Shown here: one piece after another, positions 1 through 9,800 of the stretch
How positions within the stretch are numbered: position 1 is the stretch's first letter
Layout of the letters: every line of letters starts with the position of its first letter
NCBI GenBank assembly: GCA_937871285.1
Contig: CALMQS010000081.1
Span: 1 to 49,013 of the forward strand
Length of the DNA: 49,013 bases
Direction of reading: 5' to 3'
Source: an uncultured Sphingobacteriales bacterium
GTDB lineage: Bacteria > Bacteroidota > Bacteroidia > Chitinophagales > Chitinophagaceae
Program-made: the position numbers and the translations under genes
Notes under the pieces: generated by a model
Seen by the model: only the letters and a program-made list of their open reading frames with translations
The model's database searches: none
Told to the model about the DNA's origin: nothing

Positions 1-55
1 TAGCGCGTCCCGCAAGCATGCGGGAAGGTCACCGGTTCGACTCCGGTAACCTCCA
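1..55 (+). tRNA. 3' part of a tRNA gene (identity not resolved)
   Basis: The T arm is clear: stem ACCGG (31-35), loop TTCGACT (36-42), stem CCGGT (43-47). It is followed by the acceptor 3' strand AACCTCC (48-54) and discriminator A55; CCA is not encoded. AGGTC (26-30) fits a class I variable loop. The preceding hairpin TCCCG/CGGGA (8-12, 21-25) would then be the anticodon arm, but its loop has eight bases, CAAGCATG, and lacks the usual U33. The alternative is a long variable arm of a class II tRNA, with six unusual bases before the T stem. The 5' half lies outside the window, so the amino acid cannot be named. Confidence 0.75.
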
Positions 56-68
56 TAATATAAGAAAG

Positions 69-99
69 GGTTTCAGCAAATTTGTTGAAACCTTTTTTT
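69..99 (+). terminator. Rho-independent terminator after the tRNA
   Basis: A nearly perfect palindrome with outer stem GGTTTCA (69-75) / TGAAACC (86-92) and a self-complementary CAAATTTG core is followed directly by seven T residues (93-99). It lies 14 bases after the tRNA end, on the same strand. Confidence 0.85.
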
Positions 100-108
100 G
101 TGTTCGGA

Positions 109-235
109 GGCTGTCTCAAAAGAGCCGGTATAGAAGATATGCCACTAAGACACAGGGGCACAAAGTCCTGATCCTCTGGCTTTATTTTCTTCATGCTTAA
201 TTACTTCGTGGCAAAATATTACTTTTGAGACAGCC
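109..235. mobile_element. MITE-like element, copy 1 (complete, 127 bp)
   Basis: The element is bounded by perfect 14-bp terminal inverted repeats, GGCTGTCTCAAAAG at 109-122 and CTTTTGAGACAGCC at 222-235. It has no coding capacity. The inside is itself partly self-complementary (GCCACTAAG near 141 and CTTCGTGGC near 204). Related copies lie at 45554-45680 (also 127 bp) and 48418-48500 (truncated). The ends resemble those of IS elements, but I cannot assign a family. No clear target-site duplication is visible. Confidence 0.75.
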
Positions 236-690
236 CCAACCGCCGTCGAACTGCATCGTCATCTGATCCTGCCCAATAATGTACAGTTACTAATATTTGT
301 ATCCCAGCCATGAAACCCCGGCGCCGGGCTAATGATACTTCATATTCCGCGGCGCTTTACTTCCGCAAAGCTGATTGATCGCGGCTGGGCGCATTTCAAA
401 TTTTCGCAGGTGGGTGGTGACACCCACCTGTAGAACCCGCTACCGGTCGGTGTCTCACCGACCGGAAAGTTGTACATGGAGCGAAAAATTGAAATACGCC
501 CTCGCGGCTCACAGCCGATGGAATCCCGGTCTTTATTGGTATATTTGATGTGGATAATAAATGACCCAAAAGCTTACTGAATACTGCTATTCAACAGGGG
601 ACAGCATGGAGCAGGACAGGAAAATCAGGATTAAGGATATATTCGCCTGAAGTGCTGCTTTTTTATTATGAAGCATAAGTCTATTGCCAT
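236..690. other. Intergenic region with nested palindromes
   Basis: There is no convincing gene here. The region holds a GC-rich perfect palindrome CCCGGCGCCGGG near 320-330 and the nested inverted-repeat structure at 387-501 (separate entry). The remaining stretch to the PSCyt gene is AT-richer and presumably contains its promoter; no exact TAnnTTTG box was recognised. Confidence 0.5.
387..501. repeat. Nested inverted repeat: long stem enclosing two hairpins
   Basis: A 21-bp outer inverted repeat (387-407 with 481-501, two mismatches) encloses two strong hairpins. The first is CAGGTGGGTG/CACCCACCTG (407-416/421-430, loop GTGA). The second is CCGGTCGGTG/CACCGACCGG (443-452/456-465, loop TCT). 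Both have perfect 10-bp stems. The fold is a three-way junction as RNA or a branched cruciform as DNA. No T run follows, so it is not a simple terminator. Confidence 0.75.
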
Positions 691-3012
691 ATGACGATCT
701 GCAAAAAAACTGGATTTCTCGTATGCCTCATAGGAGGCATTGCCGCTTCTTTTCCATCCTGCGATAATGGCGGCGGTAGTAATGCTGCCGAAAAAATGCC
801 CGATGTGGTGAGTTATAATTTTGATATCCGCCCCATTATATCCGACAAATGTTCTGCATGCCACGGCCCCGATGCCAATAAAAGAGAAGCGGGTTTGCGG
901 ATGGATGATCCCGAAAGCGCCTTTAAAGCACTGAAGGAAAACCCTAATGCCCATGCCCTGGTTGCAGGCAAGCCGGAATTGTCGCAGGCCTTTCTTCGCA
1001 TAAGCACCAGTGATACGGCATTGCTGATGCCTCCGCCGTCTTCCAATTTAAAACTATCGCAGCATGAAATCAGGCTCATTGAAAAATGGATCAAACAGGG
1101 CGCCAGGTACGAAAAGCACTGGGCGTTTGTAGCACCCGTAAAGCCTGCAGTTCCTGAAGTGGAGCATACCAACTGGCCAAGGAACGAGATAGATCATTTC
1201 ATTGCACAAAAAATGGAGCAAAAAGGAATGGCTCCTAACGAGATGGCCGATAAGGAAAGGTTATTAAAAAGACTTAGTCTTGATATTACCGGCTTGCCGC
1301 CCACGCTGGAAATGATGGATGCGTTTTTGGCAGACAATAGCCCTGATGCCTATGAAAAAATGGTAGACCGGTTATTGAAGGATCCCGTTTACGGAGAAAA
1401 AATGTCGCTGCACTGGCTCGACCTGGCACGGTATGCCGATTCCCATGGATACCAGGATGACGGCTACCGCACCCAATGGCCCTGGCGCGACTGGGTGATC
1501 CATGCGTTCAATAAAAACATGCATTACGATGAGTTTGTAACCTGGCAATTGGCGGGCGACCTGCTCCCCAACTCTACCAAAGAACAATTGCTGGCTACGG
1601 GCTTTAACCGCAACCATAAGATAACGGAAGAAGGCGGCGTAATTCCTGAAGAATACCGCATCATGTATGTAACAGACCGTAATGATCTTTTTGGTAAAGG
1701 GTTATTGGGTGTTACGCTGGAATGCGCGCATTGCCACGATCATAAATACGATCCCTTTTCACAAAAAGAATATTATGAGCTATTTGCTTTTTTTAATAAT
1801 GTAAAAGAAGTAGGTATAGAATCGGTGATCGGCGGACCGGAAACCTATGCCAAAAAGCCTTTGATGGAGATCAGTAATGAAGATGCCAAAACCATCCTGG
1901 ATTTCATCAATAAGCCCGATACCAACAGACTCATTGTGTCGGTTATGGGCGACCTTGATACGGTGCGGCCAACGCATGTCCTGCAACGCGGTGAATATGA
2001 TTTGCCGGGAGAGGTAGTAGAGCCGGCAACCCCTGCCGCGATCTTACCATTTAGCGAGGCATATCCTAAGAACAGGCTGGGCTTGGCCAAATGGCTGTTT
2101 GATAAAAAGAACCCGCTTACTGCAAGAGTGTATGTAAATATATTATGGCAGGAGTTTTTTGGCAGAGGCATTGTTAAAACTTCGGGCGATTTTGGAATGC
2201 AGGGAGAGCTGCCTTCACACCCCGCATTGTTAGACTGGCTGGCTGTGGATTTTATGGAACATAACTGGGATATTAAGCGGCTGGTAAAACAAATGGTTAC
2301 TTCCGCAACCTACCGCCAGTCGGCTGTTATCAGTAAAGAAAAGCTGGCAACCGATCCCGAAAATATATGGCTTGCCCGCGGGCCACGGTATCGCATACCC
2401 GCGGAGTTGATCAAAGACCTGGTATTGGCCAGCAGCGGACTGCTGAATAAAACCATAGGAGGCCCCAGTGTAAAGCCCTACCAGCCCGAAGGGTTATGGG
2501 AAGGCGCCACTTCGGGCCGGGGACTTTTATCGGTATACAAGCAGGATCATGGAGCGGCGTTGTACAGGCGGGGGATGTATACTTTAATTAAACGTACCGT
2601 GCCGCCACCCACGATGGCAATTTTTGATGCCAGCAACCGCGATATGTGTGAAGTAAAAAGGCTAAAGACCAATACGCCATTGCAGGCGCTGGTAATGATG
2701 AATGATCCTGCCGTACTGGAAGCTTCGCGGGTGCTGGCCGCTACGCTGCTGGAAGAAAAATCAGACGCCGCAGAAAAGATCAGTAAAGCTTTTCGCCTGA
2801 TCGTTTGCAGGAAGCCGGCCGAAAAAGAATTAGAAGTGCTGACCAATTATTATAACAAACAGCTTAAAACGATAGAAGATCAGTCTGCTGAGAAAATGCT
2901 GGCCATAGGCGAACATCCCGTTAATGAACAGGTAGATAAAAAAGCGCTGGCGGCCATGATGCGGGTGATATCAACTATTTATAACCTGGAAGAAACGATT
3001 ATGAAATCGTAG
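691..3012 (+). CDS. PSCyt1/DUF1549/DUF1553 cytochrome lipoprotein
   Basis: The 773-residue protein belongs to the family best known from Planctomycetes. A hydrophobic N-terminus ends in FPSC, which suggests a lipoprotein. A single c-type heme motif CSACH lies at about residues 54-58 within a PSCyt1 domain. It is followed by a DUF1549 (PSCyt2) region rich in conserved Trp, with NxxHxxTEEGG near residue 310, and a C-terminal DUF1553 (PSD1) region. The heme domain implies periplasmic redox function, but the reaction is unknown. The length is at the short end for the family. It is followed by the Tat-exported DUF1501 gene and a composite cytochrome gene in the same direction, which is the usual company of this family. 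The spacer after the stop is a heptamer repeat array. Confidence 0.9.
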   Translation: MTICKKTGFLVCLIGGIAASFPSCDNGGGSNAAEKMPDVVSYNFDIRPIISDKCSACHGPDANKREAGLRMDDPESAFKALKENPNAHALVAGKPELSQAFLRISTSDTALLMPPPSSNLKLSQHEIRLIEKWIKQGARYEKHWAFVAPVKPAVPEVEHTNWPRNEIDHFIAQKMEQKGMAPNEMADKERLLKRLSLDITGLPPTLEMMDAFLADNSPDAYEKMVDRLLKDPVYGEKMSLHWLDLARYADSHGYQDDGYRTQWPWRDWVIHAFNKNMHYDEFVTWQLAGDLLPNSTKEQLLATGFNRNHKITEEGGVIPEEYRIMYVTDRNDLFGKGLLGVTLECAHCHDHKYDPFSQKEYYELFAFFNNVKEVGIESVIGGPETYAKKPLMEISNEDAKTILDFINKPDTNRLIVSVMGDLDTVRPTHVLQRGEYDLPGEVVEPATPAAILPFSEAYPKNRLGLAKWLFDKKNPLTARVYVNILWQEFFGRGIVKTSGDFGMQGELPSHPALLDWLAVDFMEHNWDIKRLVKQMVTSATYRQSAVISKEKLATDPENIWLARGPRYRIPAELIKDLVLASSGLLNKTIGGPSVKPYQPEGLWEGATSGRGLLSVYKQDHGAALYRRGMYTLIKRTVPPPTMAIFDASNRDMCEVKRLKTNTPLQALVMMNDPAVLEASRVLAATLLEEKSDAAEKISKAFRLIVCRKPAEKELEVLTNYYNKQLKTIEDQSAEKMLAIGEHPVNEQVDKKALAAMMRVISTIYNLEETIMKS

Positions 3013-3015
3013 GGG

Positions 3016-3057
3016 AGAGGTGAAGGGTGAATAGTGAGAAGTGAAACGTGAGAGGTA
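3016..3057 (+). repeat. Heptamer tandem array A (GTG-ending units)
   Basis: Six consecutive 7-base units (AGAGGTG, AAGGGTG, AATAGTG, AGAAGTG, AAACGTG, AGAGGTA) start four bases after the stop codon of the PSCyt gene. A second period-7 stretch with an AGCTGAT-like unit lies at about 3091-3123. Units are degenerate but the period is strict. Confidence 0.8.
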
Positions 3058-3147
3058 AGAAAGAATCAGATCGTTATTAGTATACTTTCGCTGAAAGCTG
3101 ATGGCTCATAGCTGACAGCTTAGTACGTACGTTTTAATACATGATTT

Positions 3148-4602
3148 ATGCACAAAGAAATTATTGAACACGGGCTTACATGGAACAGGCGGCGGTTTTT
3201 ATCGGCCATGAGCCTGGGTGTGGGGAGCGTGGCATTGGGCTCTTTGCTGATGCCTGATTTGTTTAAAAGTGCCGGCGCCGAAGAGGCGGGCTTACCGCCC
3301 GGTATTCCGCATTTTGCGCCCAAAGCCAAAAGGGTGATTTACCTGTTCCAGAACGGTGCTCCGTCGCAGCAGGAACTGTTCGACTATAAGCCGAAGCTCA
3401 GGGAAATGATGGGGCAGGAAATTCCTCCTTCAGTGCGGGGAACGCAAAGACTTACGGGTATGACGGCCAACCAGTCTTCTTTTCCTTTGGTGGGATCGTT
3501 TGTTGACTTTAAACAATACGGAGAATCAAGGGCGTGGGTAAGCAACCTGATGCCTTATACCGCTAAGATCGTGGATGATCTTTGCATTGTACGTTCCATG
3601 TATACCGAAGCGATCAATCACGACCCTGCGCTTACGTTTTTACAAACAGGTTCACAACAGGGCAACCGGCCCAGCATGGGTTCATGGCTGAGCTACGGAC
3701 TGGGCAATGAAAATAAAAACCTGCCCAGCTTTACGGTATTGCTATCCCGTGGTGTAGGTAACGGGCAGGGAGTATATTCCAAACTCTGGTCGAATGGTTT
3801 TTTAGATTCCGTTCACCAGGGCGTGCAGTTCAGTAAAGGAGAGAACCCGGTGCTGTATCTGCGCGATCCCGAAGGAATGAACAGGAGTGAACGCCGGGAA
3901 ATGCTCGATAACCTGTCTGAGTTGAATCAAATGTCGTATGCGGCGTTTGGCGACCCGGAAATAACGGCAAAAGTACAGCAATACGAAATGGCCTACCGGA
4001 TGCAAACCGCTATACCGGAGGTAATGGATCTGTCGAAAGAACCGGATGACATTGTTAAGTTATACGGCCCCGATTGCCTCGTGCCCGGAACCTATGCCGC
4101 CAACTGTTTGCTGGCGCGTAAATTATCCGAGAACGGCGTTCGCTTCGTGCAATTATACCACCAGGGATGGGACCAGCATGGTAACCTTCCTTTTGAAATA
4201 GCCAAACAGGCGATGGATGTAGACCAGGCTTCAGCGGCATTGGTTACGGACTTAAAACAACGCGGACTGTTAGACGAAACGCTTGTAATATGGGGCGGGG
4301 AATTCGGCCGCACCAGCTATACGCAGGGCAGGCTTACGGCTGATAATTACGGGCGGGATCATCACCCGCGTTGCTTTACCATATGGATGGCAGGCGGCGG
4401 CATTAAGCCCGGTATGGTATATGGAGAAACCGATGAACTGGGATACAATATTATAAAAAACCCGGTGCATGTGCACGATTTCCAGGCCACTGTTCTGCAC
4501 CAGTTAGGACTGAACCATGAAAAGCTGATCTTTAAGCATCTCGGCCGCAGGTACAGGCTAACGGATGTTTCAGGTGTGGTAGTCAAAGATATTATCAGTT
4601 AA
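3148..4602 (+). CDS. DUF1501 family protein, Tat-exported
   Basis: The 484-residue protein has a twin-arginine signal (NRRRFL near residue 13, then a hydrophobic stretch ending in a small-residue AGA site), so it is probably exported folded, perhaps with a metal cofactor. The rest matches DUF1501, a family with an alkaline-phosphatase/sulfatase-like fold: VIYLFQNGAPSQQELFDYKP near the N-terminus, a central HDPALTFLQTGSQ block, and the C-terminal WGGEFGRT and GRDHHPRCFTIWMAGGG motifs. DUF1501 genes are habitual neighbours of PSCyt/DUF1553 genes, as here. The biochemical role is not established; a hydrolase acting on polysaccharide is an inference from Planctomycete contexts. Confidence 0.9.
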   Translation: MHKEIIEHGLTWNRRRFLSAMSLGVGSVALGSLLMPDLFKSAGAEEAGLPPGIPHFAPKAKRVIYLFQNGAPSQQELFDYKPKLREMMGQEIPPSVRGTQRLTGMTANQSSFPLVGSFVDFKQYGESRAWVSNLMPYTAKIVDDLCIVRSMYTEAINHDPALTFLQTGSQQGNRPSMGSWLSYGLGNENKNLPSFTVLLSRGVGNGQGVYSKLWSNGFLDSVHQGVQFSKGENPVLYLRDPEGMNRSERREMLDNLSELNQMSYAAFGDPEITAKVQQYEMAYRMQTAIPEVMDLSKEPDDIVKLYGPDCLVPGTYAANCLLARKLSENGVRFVQLYHQGWDQHGNLPFEIAKQAMDVDQASAALVTDLKQRGLLDETLVIWGGEFGRTSYTQGRLTADNYGRDHHPRCFTIWMAGGGIKPGMVYGETDELGYNIIKNPVHVHDFQATVLHQLGLNHEKLIFKHLGRRYRLTDVSGVVVKDIIS

Positions 4603-4674
4603 GCAACTGTTTGACATACCAGGTTTAACCTTTCAATGTAACCAACCGGTTTTTAATGATGAATAAGCGTGTAA

Positions 4675-6831
4675 ATGAATAAAAGAGTAAAGCTTTTTGC
4701 GGAACAGTTATTAATCGTATTCAATATATTCATTGCTTTCCTGCTGTTATTTGAAAACAAGCTGGAGGTGCCGGCCTGGCTGCAGCCTGTTGGCCGTATG
4801 CACCCGCTGCTGCTTCACTTTCCCATAGTGCTGCTGTTGCTGGCCTTAGCCCTCCAGTGGTATGCGGCTTCTTCCGGCCGGAGTTCCGGTAATTTTTATC
4901 CTGTGTTTTCACAAAACCTCCTGTTGTCGGGCGCTTTACTTTCAGGCGTTACAGTGGTAATGGGGCTATTCCTTTCTAAGGAAGAAGGTTACTCGGGCGA
5001 TACTTTACAATGGCATAAATGGACAGGAGCAGGTATTTTTTTCCTGGCATCCCTTATATACCTGGCCGCCGGTAAATCATGGTATAAAGGGATCGTAGCG
5101 AAAGCGGCAGGCGTTGTGGCTGTGGTTTCGCTTATGCTTACGGGCCATTTCGGCGCCAGCTTAACGCACGGAGAGGATTTCATACTGCAACCACTATCTG
5201 TGTACTATGAAGCCCCTCCCGTACCCATTGACCAGGCTATTGTTTTTGATCATGTGATAAGGCCCATCTTTGAAAAAAAATGCATAAGCTGTCATAATCC
5301 CGATAAGCTGAAAGGAGAATTAATACTGGCCGATTCCGCATCCATCGTCAAAGGGGGAAAAACAGGTCAATTGTTTGTTCCGGGAAATCCCGGTATCAGC
5401 CTGCTATTAGAACGGGTACATCTTCCGTTAGAAGAGAAAAAGCATATGCCGCCCAAAGGGAAGGCTCAGCTTACTGAAAATGAAATTGCGCTGCTTACCG
5501 TATGGATAAGGAATGAAACACCTTTTACACAAAAAGTAATGGAATTACCTCCGGATGATTCTTTACGGCTGTTGGCCGCTGCTGTGCTGGAACCGGCGAA
5601 GGTACAGGAAGAGCAGTTTGATTTTGCTGCGGCTGATGAAAAAACAATTGCAAAGCTGAACACGGACTACCTTACTATTACACCATTGGCGAAAGCATCT
5701 CCTGCCTTAGAAGTGAATATTTATAACAGGGCCGCCTACACGAAAAAGCAACTGGAAGCATTAACGGAGGTCCGGAAGCAGGTTGTAGCGCTCAATCTTA
5801 ATAAGCTGCCGGTTACCGATGAGGATATGAAGATCATAGGACAGTTTGAGAACCTGCGTAAGTTAGATCTGAATTTTACGGATATAACCGCAAATGGGTT
5901 GAAGGAACTGGCGCCGCTTAAGCACCTGAAGCGGTTAACGCTATCGGGCACTGGAGTAAAATATAATGAACTGAAAGCGCAGTTGCCCCTGTTTAAAAGC
6001 CTTGAAACCATTTCGGTATGGAATACGGGAATAGCGCCCGGCGAAGCCGAACAATTACAAAAAGCCTATCCTGCCATAACATTTATTAAGGGATTTACGG
6101 ATGATGGAAGCAATCCGCTTAAGCTCAATCCGCCGCAAGTAGCGAATAGCAGTGTGGTATTTGACGGGCAATTGCCGCTGCAGTTGATGCACCCCATAAA
6201 AGGCGTGCAGTTGTATTATACCACGGATGGCAGTGATCCGGACAGTATACACGCCAGGTTATTTGATCCCCAAACCGTTCTCACCGAAAATACCACCATC
6301 AGGGCCAAAGCGTTTAAGGAAGGCTGGTACTCCAGCGACATAGCGGAATTTGGTTTTTTCCGGAACGCGTATATACCCGATAGTGTTCGGTTGCTTTATC
6401 CCTTAAACAGCGTTCACCAGGCAGAGGGCGCCCACACGTTCTTTAATACGAAGCTGGGTGCTATCGGCGCCAATAATCCGGCATGGGCCAATTATTTTGC
6501 CGGTGTACGCCATAATGATATGGCGTTGGTGTCTGAATTTAAACAGCCGGTTACCCTGTCTTCCGTTGGATTACATTATATGATCGAGGAAGCTACCGGC
6601 ATCTATCCTCCCGCATGGGTAGAAGTTTGGGGCGGGGAAAATGAGCGCCGGATGAAGCTGCTGGTTAAAATGAAGCCGCCGCTTCCTGCCAAAGGCGATG
6701 CCCCCTCGCTGAAGCTGGTAGAAGGAAGCTTTAAACCACAAACCGTGTCATGCCTTAAAATCGTTGCCCGGCCCTATGCGGAGGGTGAGCACAAAAAGCT
6801 GCTGCTGGTAGATGAAATGTTTTTGAACTGA
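4675..6831 (+). CDS. Composite membrane cytochrome with LRR and hexosaminidase-C domains
   Basis: The 718-residue protein starts with four or more membrane segments (about residues 8-28, 42-63, 80-103, 115-160), containing an HPLLLHFPIVLLLL segment like DUF2231. A PSCyt1 cytochrome domain follows with heme motif CISCH (203-207) and HMPPKGK as a candidate distal ligand region. Next come about three leucine-rich repeats near 380-450 (LRKLDLNFTDI type). A chitobiase C-terminal-like domain follows near 490-560 (YYTTDGSDPDS), then a C-terminal beta-sandwich that may be F5/8-type. It would place a heme and a carbohydrate-binding tail on the periplasmic side of the inner membrane. It completes the cassette with the two upstream genes. 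A 7-codon mini-ORF at 4659-4682 overlaps the start codon. Confidence 0.8.
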   Translation: MNKRVKLFAEQLLIVFNIFIAFLLLFENKLEVPAWLQPVGRMHPLLLHFPIVLLLLALALQWYAASSGRSSGNFYPVFSQNLLLSGALLSGVTVVMGLFLSKEEGYSGDTLQWHKWTGAGIFFLASLIYLAAGKSWYKGIVAKAAGVVAVVSLMLTGHFGASLTHGEDFILQPLSVYYEAPPVPIDQAIVFDHVIRPIFEKKCISCHNPDKLKGELILADSASIVKGGKTGQLFVPGNPGISLLLERVHLPLEEKKHMPPKGKAQLTENEIALLTVWIRNETPFTQKVMELPPDDSLRLLAAAVLEPAKVQEEQFDFAAADEKTIAKLNTDYLTITPLAKASPALEVNIYNRAAYTKKQLEALTEVRKQVVALNLNKLPVTDEDMKIIGQFENLRKLDLNFTDITANGLKELAPLKHLKRLTLSGTGVKYNELKAQLPLFKSLETISVWNTGIAPGEAEQLQKAYPAITFIKGFTDDGSNPLKLNPPQVANSSVVFDGQLPLQLMHPIKGVQLYYTTDGSDPDSIHARLFDPQTVLTENTTIRAKAFKEGWYSSDIAEFGFFRNAYIPDSVRLLYPLNSVHQAEGAHTFFNTKLGAIGANNPAWANYFAGVRHNDMALVSEFKQPVTLSSVGLHYMIEEATGIYPPAWVEVWGGENERRMKLLVKMKPPLPAKGDAPSLKLVEGSFKPQTVSCLKIVARPYAEGEHKKLLLVDEMFLN

Positions 6832-6860
6832 TGTGGAAAATGCAAACACAAATGTTGCCT

Positions 6861-6868
6861 TAAGTTTG
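6861..6868 (+). promoter_or_regulatory. Candidate -7 box of dnaE (TAAGTTTG)
   Basis: TAAGTTTG fits the Bacteroidota -7 consensus TAnnTTTG and lies 13 bases before the dnaE start. No TTTG is present at the expected upstream spacing, so the assignment is tentative. Confidence 0.35.
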
Positions 6869-6881
6869 CGAAATTTGCACC

Positions 6882-9800
6882 ATGAGCCAATTTTCCCATC
6901 TCCACGTTCATACCCAATATTCCCTGCTGGATGGCGCTGCATCTATCAGCGGATTGTATCAAAAGGCGATAAAGGATGAAATGCCGGCGCTGGCTATCAG
7001 TGATCATGGCAATATGTTTGGTGTATTTGCTTTTGTGGCGGAAGCATATAAGCACAGGGTTGATCCCAATGATAAAAAAAGTCCCTTAAAAGTAAAGCCT
7101 GTTGTAGGCTGTGAGTTTTATATTACGGAAAACCGCCTTCGTAAAGTATTTTCAAAAGAAGAAAAAGACCCGCGGCATCACCAGATATTATTGGCCAAAA
7201 ATGAAACCGGCTACCGTAACCTCAGTAAGCTCACCTCGCTGGGCTTCATTGAAGGCATGTACAGCAAGTACCCGCGCATCGATAAAGCGCTTATCCATAA
7301 ATATCATGAAGGACTCATTGCCACCACCTGCTGCTTAGGCGCGCTGGTGCCGCAAACCATTTTAAAGAAAGGGGAGGAGGAAGGTGAAAATGAATTTAAA
7401 TGGTGGCTGAACATTTTCCAGGAGGATTTTTACGTGGAATTGCAACGGCACGGCATACCCGAACAGGAAAAAGTGAATGCCGTATTGCTGAAATACGCTA
7501 AAAAATATAATGTTAAGATCATTGCTTCCAACGACTCTCATTATGTAGATCAGAAAGATTTTAATGCCCACGATATCCTGCTGTGCATTAATACCGGCGA
7601 AAAGCAGGCCACACCCGCTTTGCGTGAATTTTCGGATGATGATATCGCGGTAAAAAATAAACGCTTTGCTTTTCCCAACGACCAGTTCTATTTTAAGACC
7701 ACGCAGGAAATGAAACAGGTATTTCACGACCTGCCCGAAGCCATTTACAATACCGGAGAGATCGTAGATAAGATAGACCTGCTTGATCTGAAGAGAGATA
7801 TCCTGCTTCCTAATTTTCCTATCCCGAAGGAATTCCAGGTTCATACAGATAATAACCTCAACCAGTGGGAATACCTGAAGCATATTACTTATGAAGGTGC
7901 CGCAAAGCGCTATGACCCCATGACGGCCGAAGTGGAAGAACGTATTAATTTTGAGCTGTTCACCATTAAGTCCATGGGCTTCGCGGGCTACTTCCTGATC
8001 GTGAGCGATTTTATCAGGGCCGGAAGGGATATTGGTGTTTTTGTAGGCCCGGGGCGTGGTTCCGCTGCGGGCTCCGTTGTTGCCTATTGCATAGGCATCA
8101 CCAATATTGATCCCATAAAATATAACCTGCTGTTTGAAAGGTTTCTTAATCCCGACCGTAAAAGCATGCCCGATATTGATACGGATTTTGACGATGAAGG
8201 CAGGCAGAAAGTAATTGAATACGTGGTGGATAAATATGGTAAGAACCAGGTAGCGCAGATCATTACCTATGGTACCATGGCCGCCAAAATGAGCATTAAG
8301 GATGTGGCGCGTGTAATGGATCTGCCCCTGGCCGATTCCAATATATTAGCCAAGCTGGTTCCTGAACGTCCGGGTATTTCGCTGAAGCGGGTATTGCATG
8401 CGCCGCTTAATGCCAAAGAAGGCGAGAAATCGCTGGAAGAAAAAGAAGGGCTGTCGGCCGATGACCTTGAAAATGTAAAAAAGCTGCGCCAGTTCTATAA
8501 CGGCAATGATATGCATTCCAAAGTGCTGCATGAAGCCGAAATACTGGAAGGGTCGGTACGCAATACCGGCATACATGCGGCAGGTATTATTATAGCGCCT
8601 ACAGACCTTACCGAATTATTACCGGTTGCGGTGGCCAAAGATTCTGATCTGTGGGTTACACAAATTGAAGGAAGCGTAATTGAAGAAGCGGGTGTGCTTA
8701 AGATGGACTTCCTGGGATTAAAAACCCTGAGCATTCTTAAAACGGCATTACAGCTTATCAAACAAAATCATGATAGAGTTATAGATCTCGATACGATCCC
8801 GTTAGATGATGAAAAAACCTACCACTTATATCAACGCGGCGATACCAACGGTACTTTCCAGTTTGAAAGTATGGGTATGCAAAAATACCTGCGTGAGCTG
8901 AAGCCGGATAAATTTGGCGATCTCATTGCCATGAACGCGCTATATCGTCCGGGACCTTTGGCCTATATTCCCAACTTTATTGACCGCAAGCACGGGCGTG
9001 AACAGATTACCTACGATTTGCCCGAAATGGAGGAGATATTATCGGATACTTATGGTATTACCGTGTACCAGGAACAGGTGATGCTATTGTCGCAAAAGCT
9101 GGGGGGCTTCAGCAAGGGCGATGCAGATGTGCTGCGTAAGGCCATGGGTAAAAAGCAAAAATCGGTATTGGATAAAATGAAGGCCCAGTTTATTTCCGGG
9201 GCTGCGGCAAAAGGACACGATGCAAAAGTGCTGGAGAAGGTATGGTCAGACTGGGAAGCATTTGCCCAGTATGCTTTTAATAAATCGCATTCTACCTGTT
9301 ATGCATTAGTAGCTTATCAAACCGCCTATTTAAAAGCGCATTATCCGTCCGAGTATATGGCAGGCGTGCTGAATCATGCGGGAGCCATTGAAAAAATAAC
9401 CTTCTTCATGGAAGAATGCAAACGCATGGGGCTGAAAGTGCTTGGACCCGATATTAACGAATCGCAAAAAGGTTTTGCCGTTAATGCAAAAGGTGAAATC
9501 CGCTTTGGACTGGGTGGATTGAAGGGCGTGGGAGAGGCGGCCATAGAAGGGATCATTGAAGAGCGGAAAAAAGGACATTATAAATCCATTTTTGATCTCG
9601 TAAAACGCGTTAACCAGCGGATGGTTAATAAAAAATCGTTGGAATGCCTGGCGTATTCAGGCGCTTTTGATTGCTTTAGCGATATACACCGGGCGCAATA
9701 CTTTTATATCCCGCAGGGCGATACATCTACAGGACTGGAGAAGATCATCAAATTCGGCAATATATATCAAAGCCAGTCGGCCAATACCACCAACACTTTA

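Noticed and set aside
18..200. 60-codon plus-strand frame at the left edge
   Set aside because: It runs through the tRNA, its terminator and the MITE-like element, so it is not a gene.
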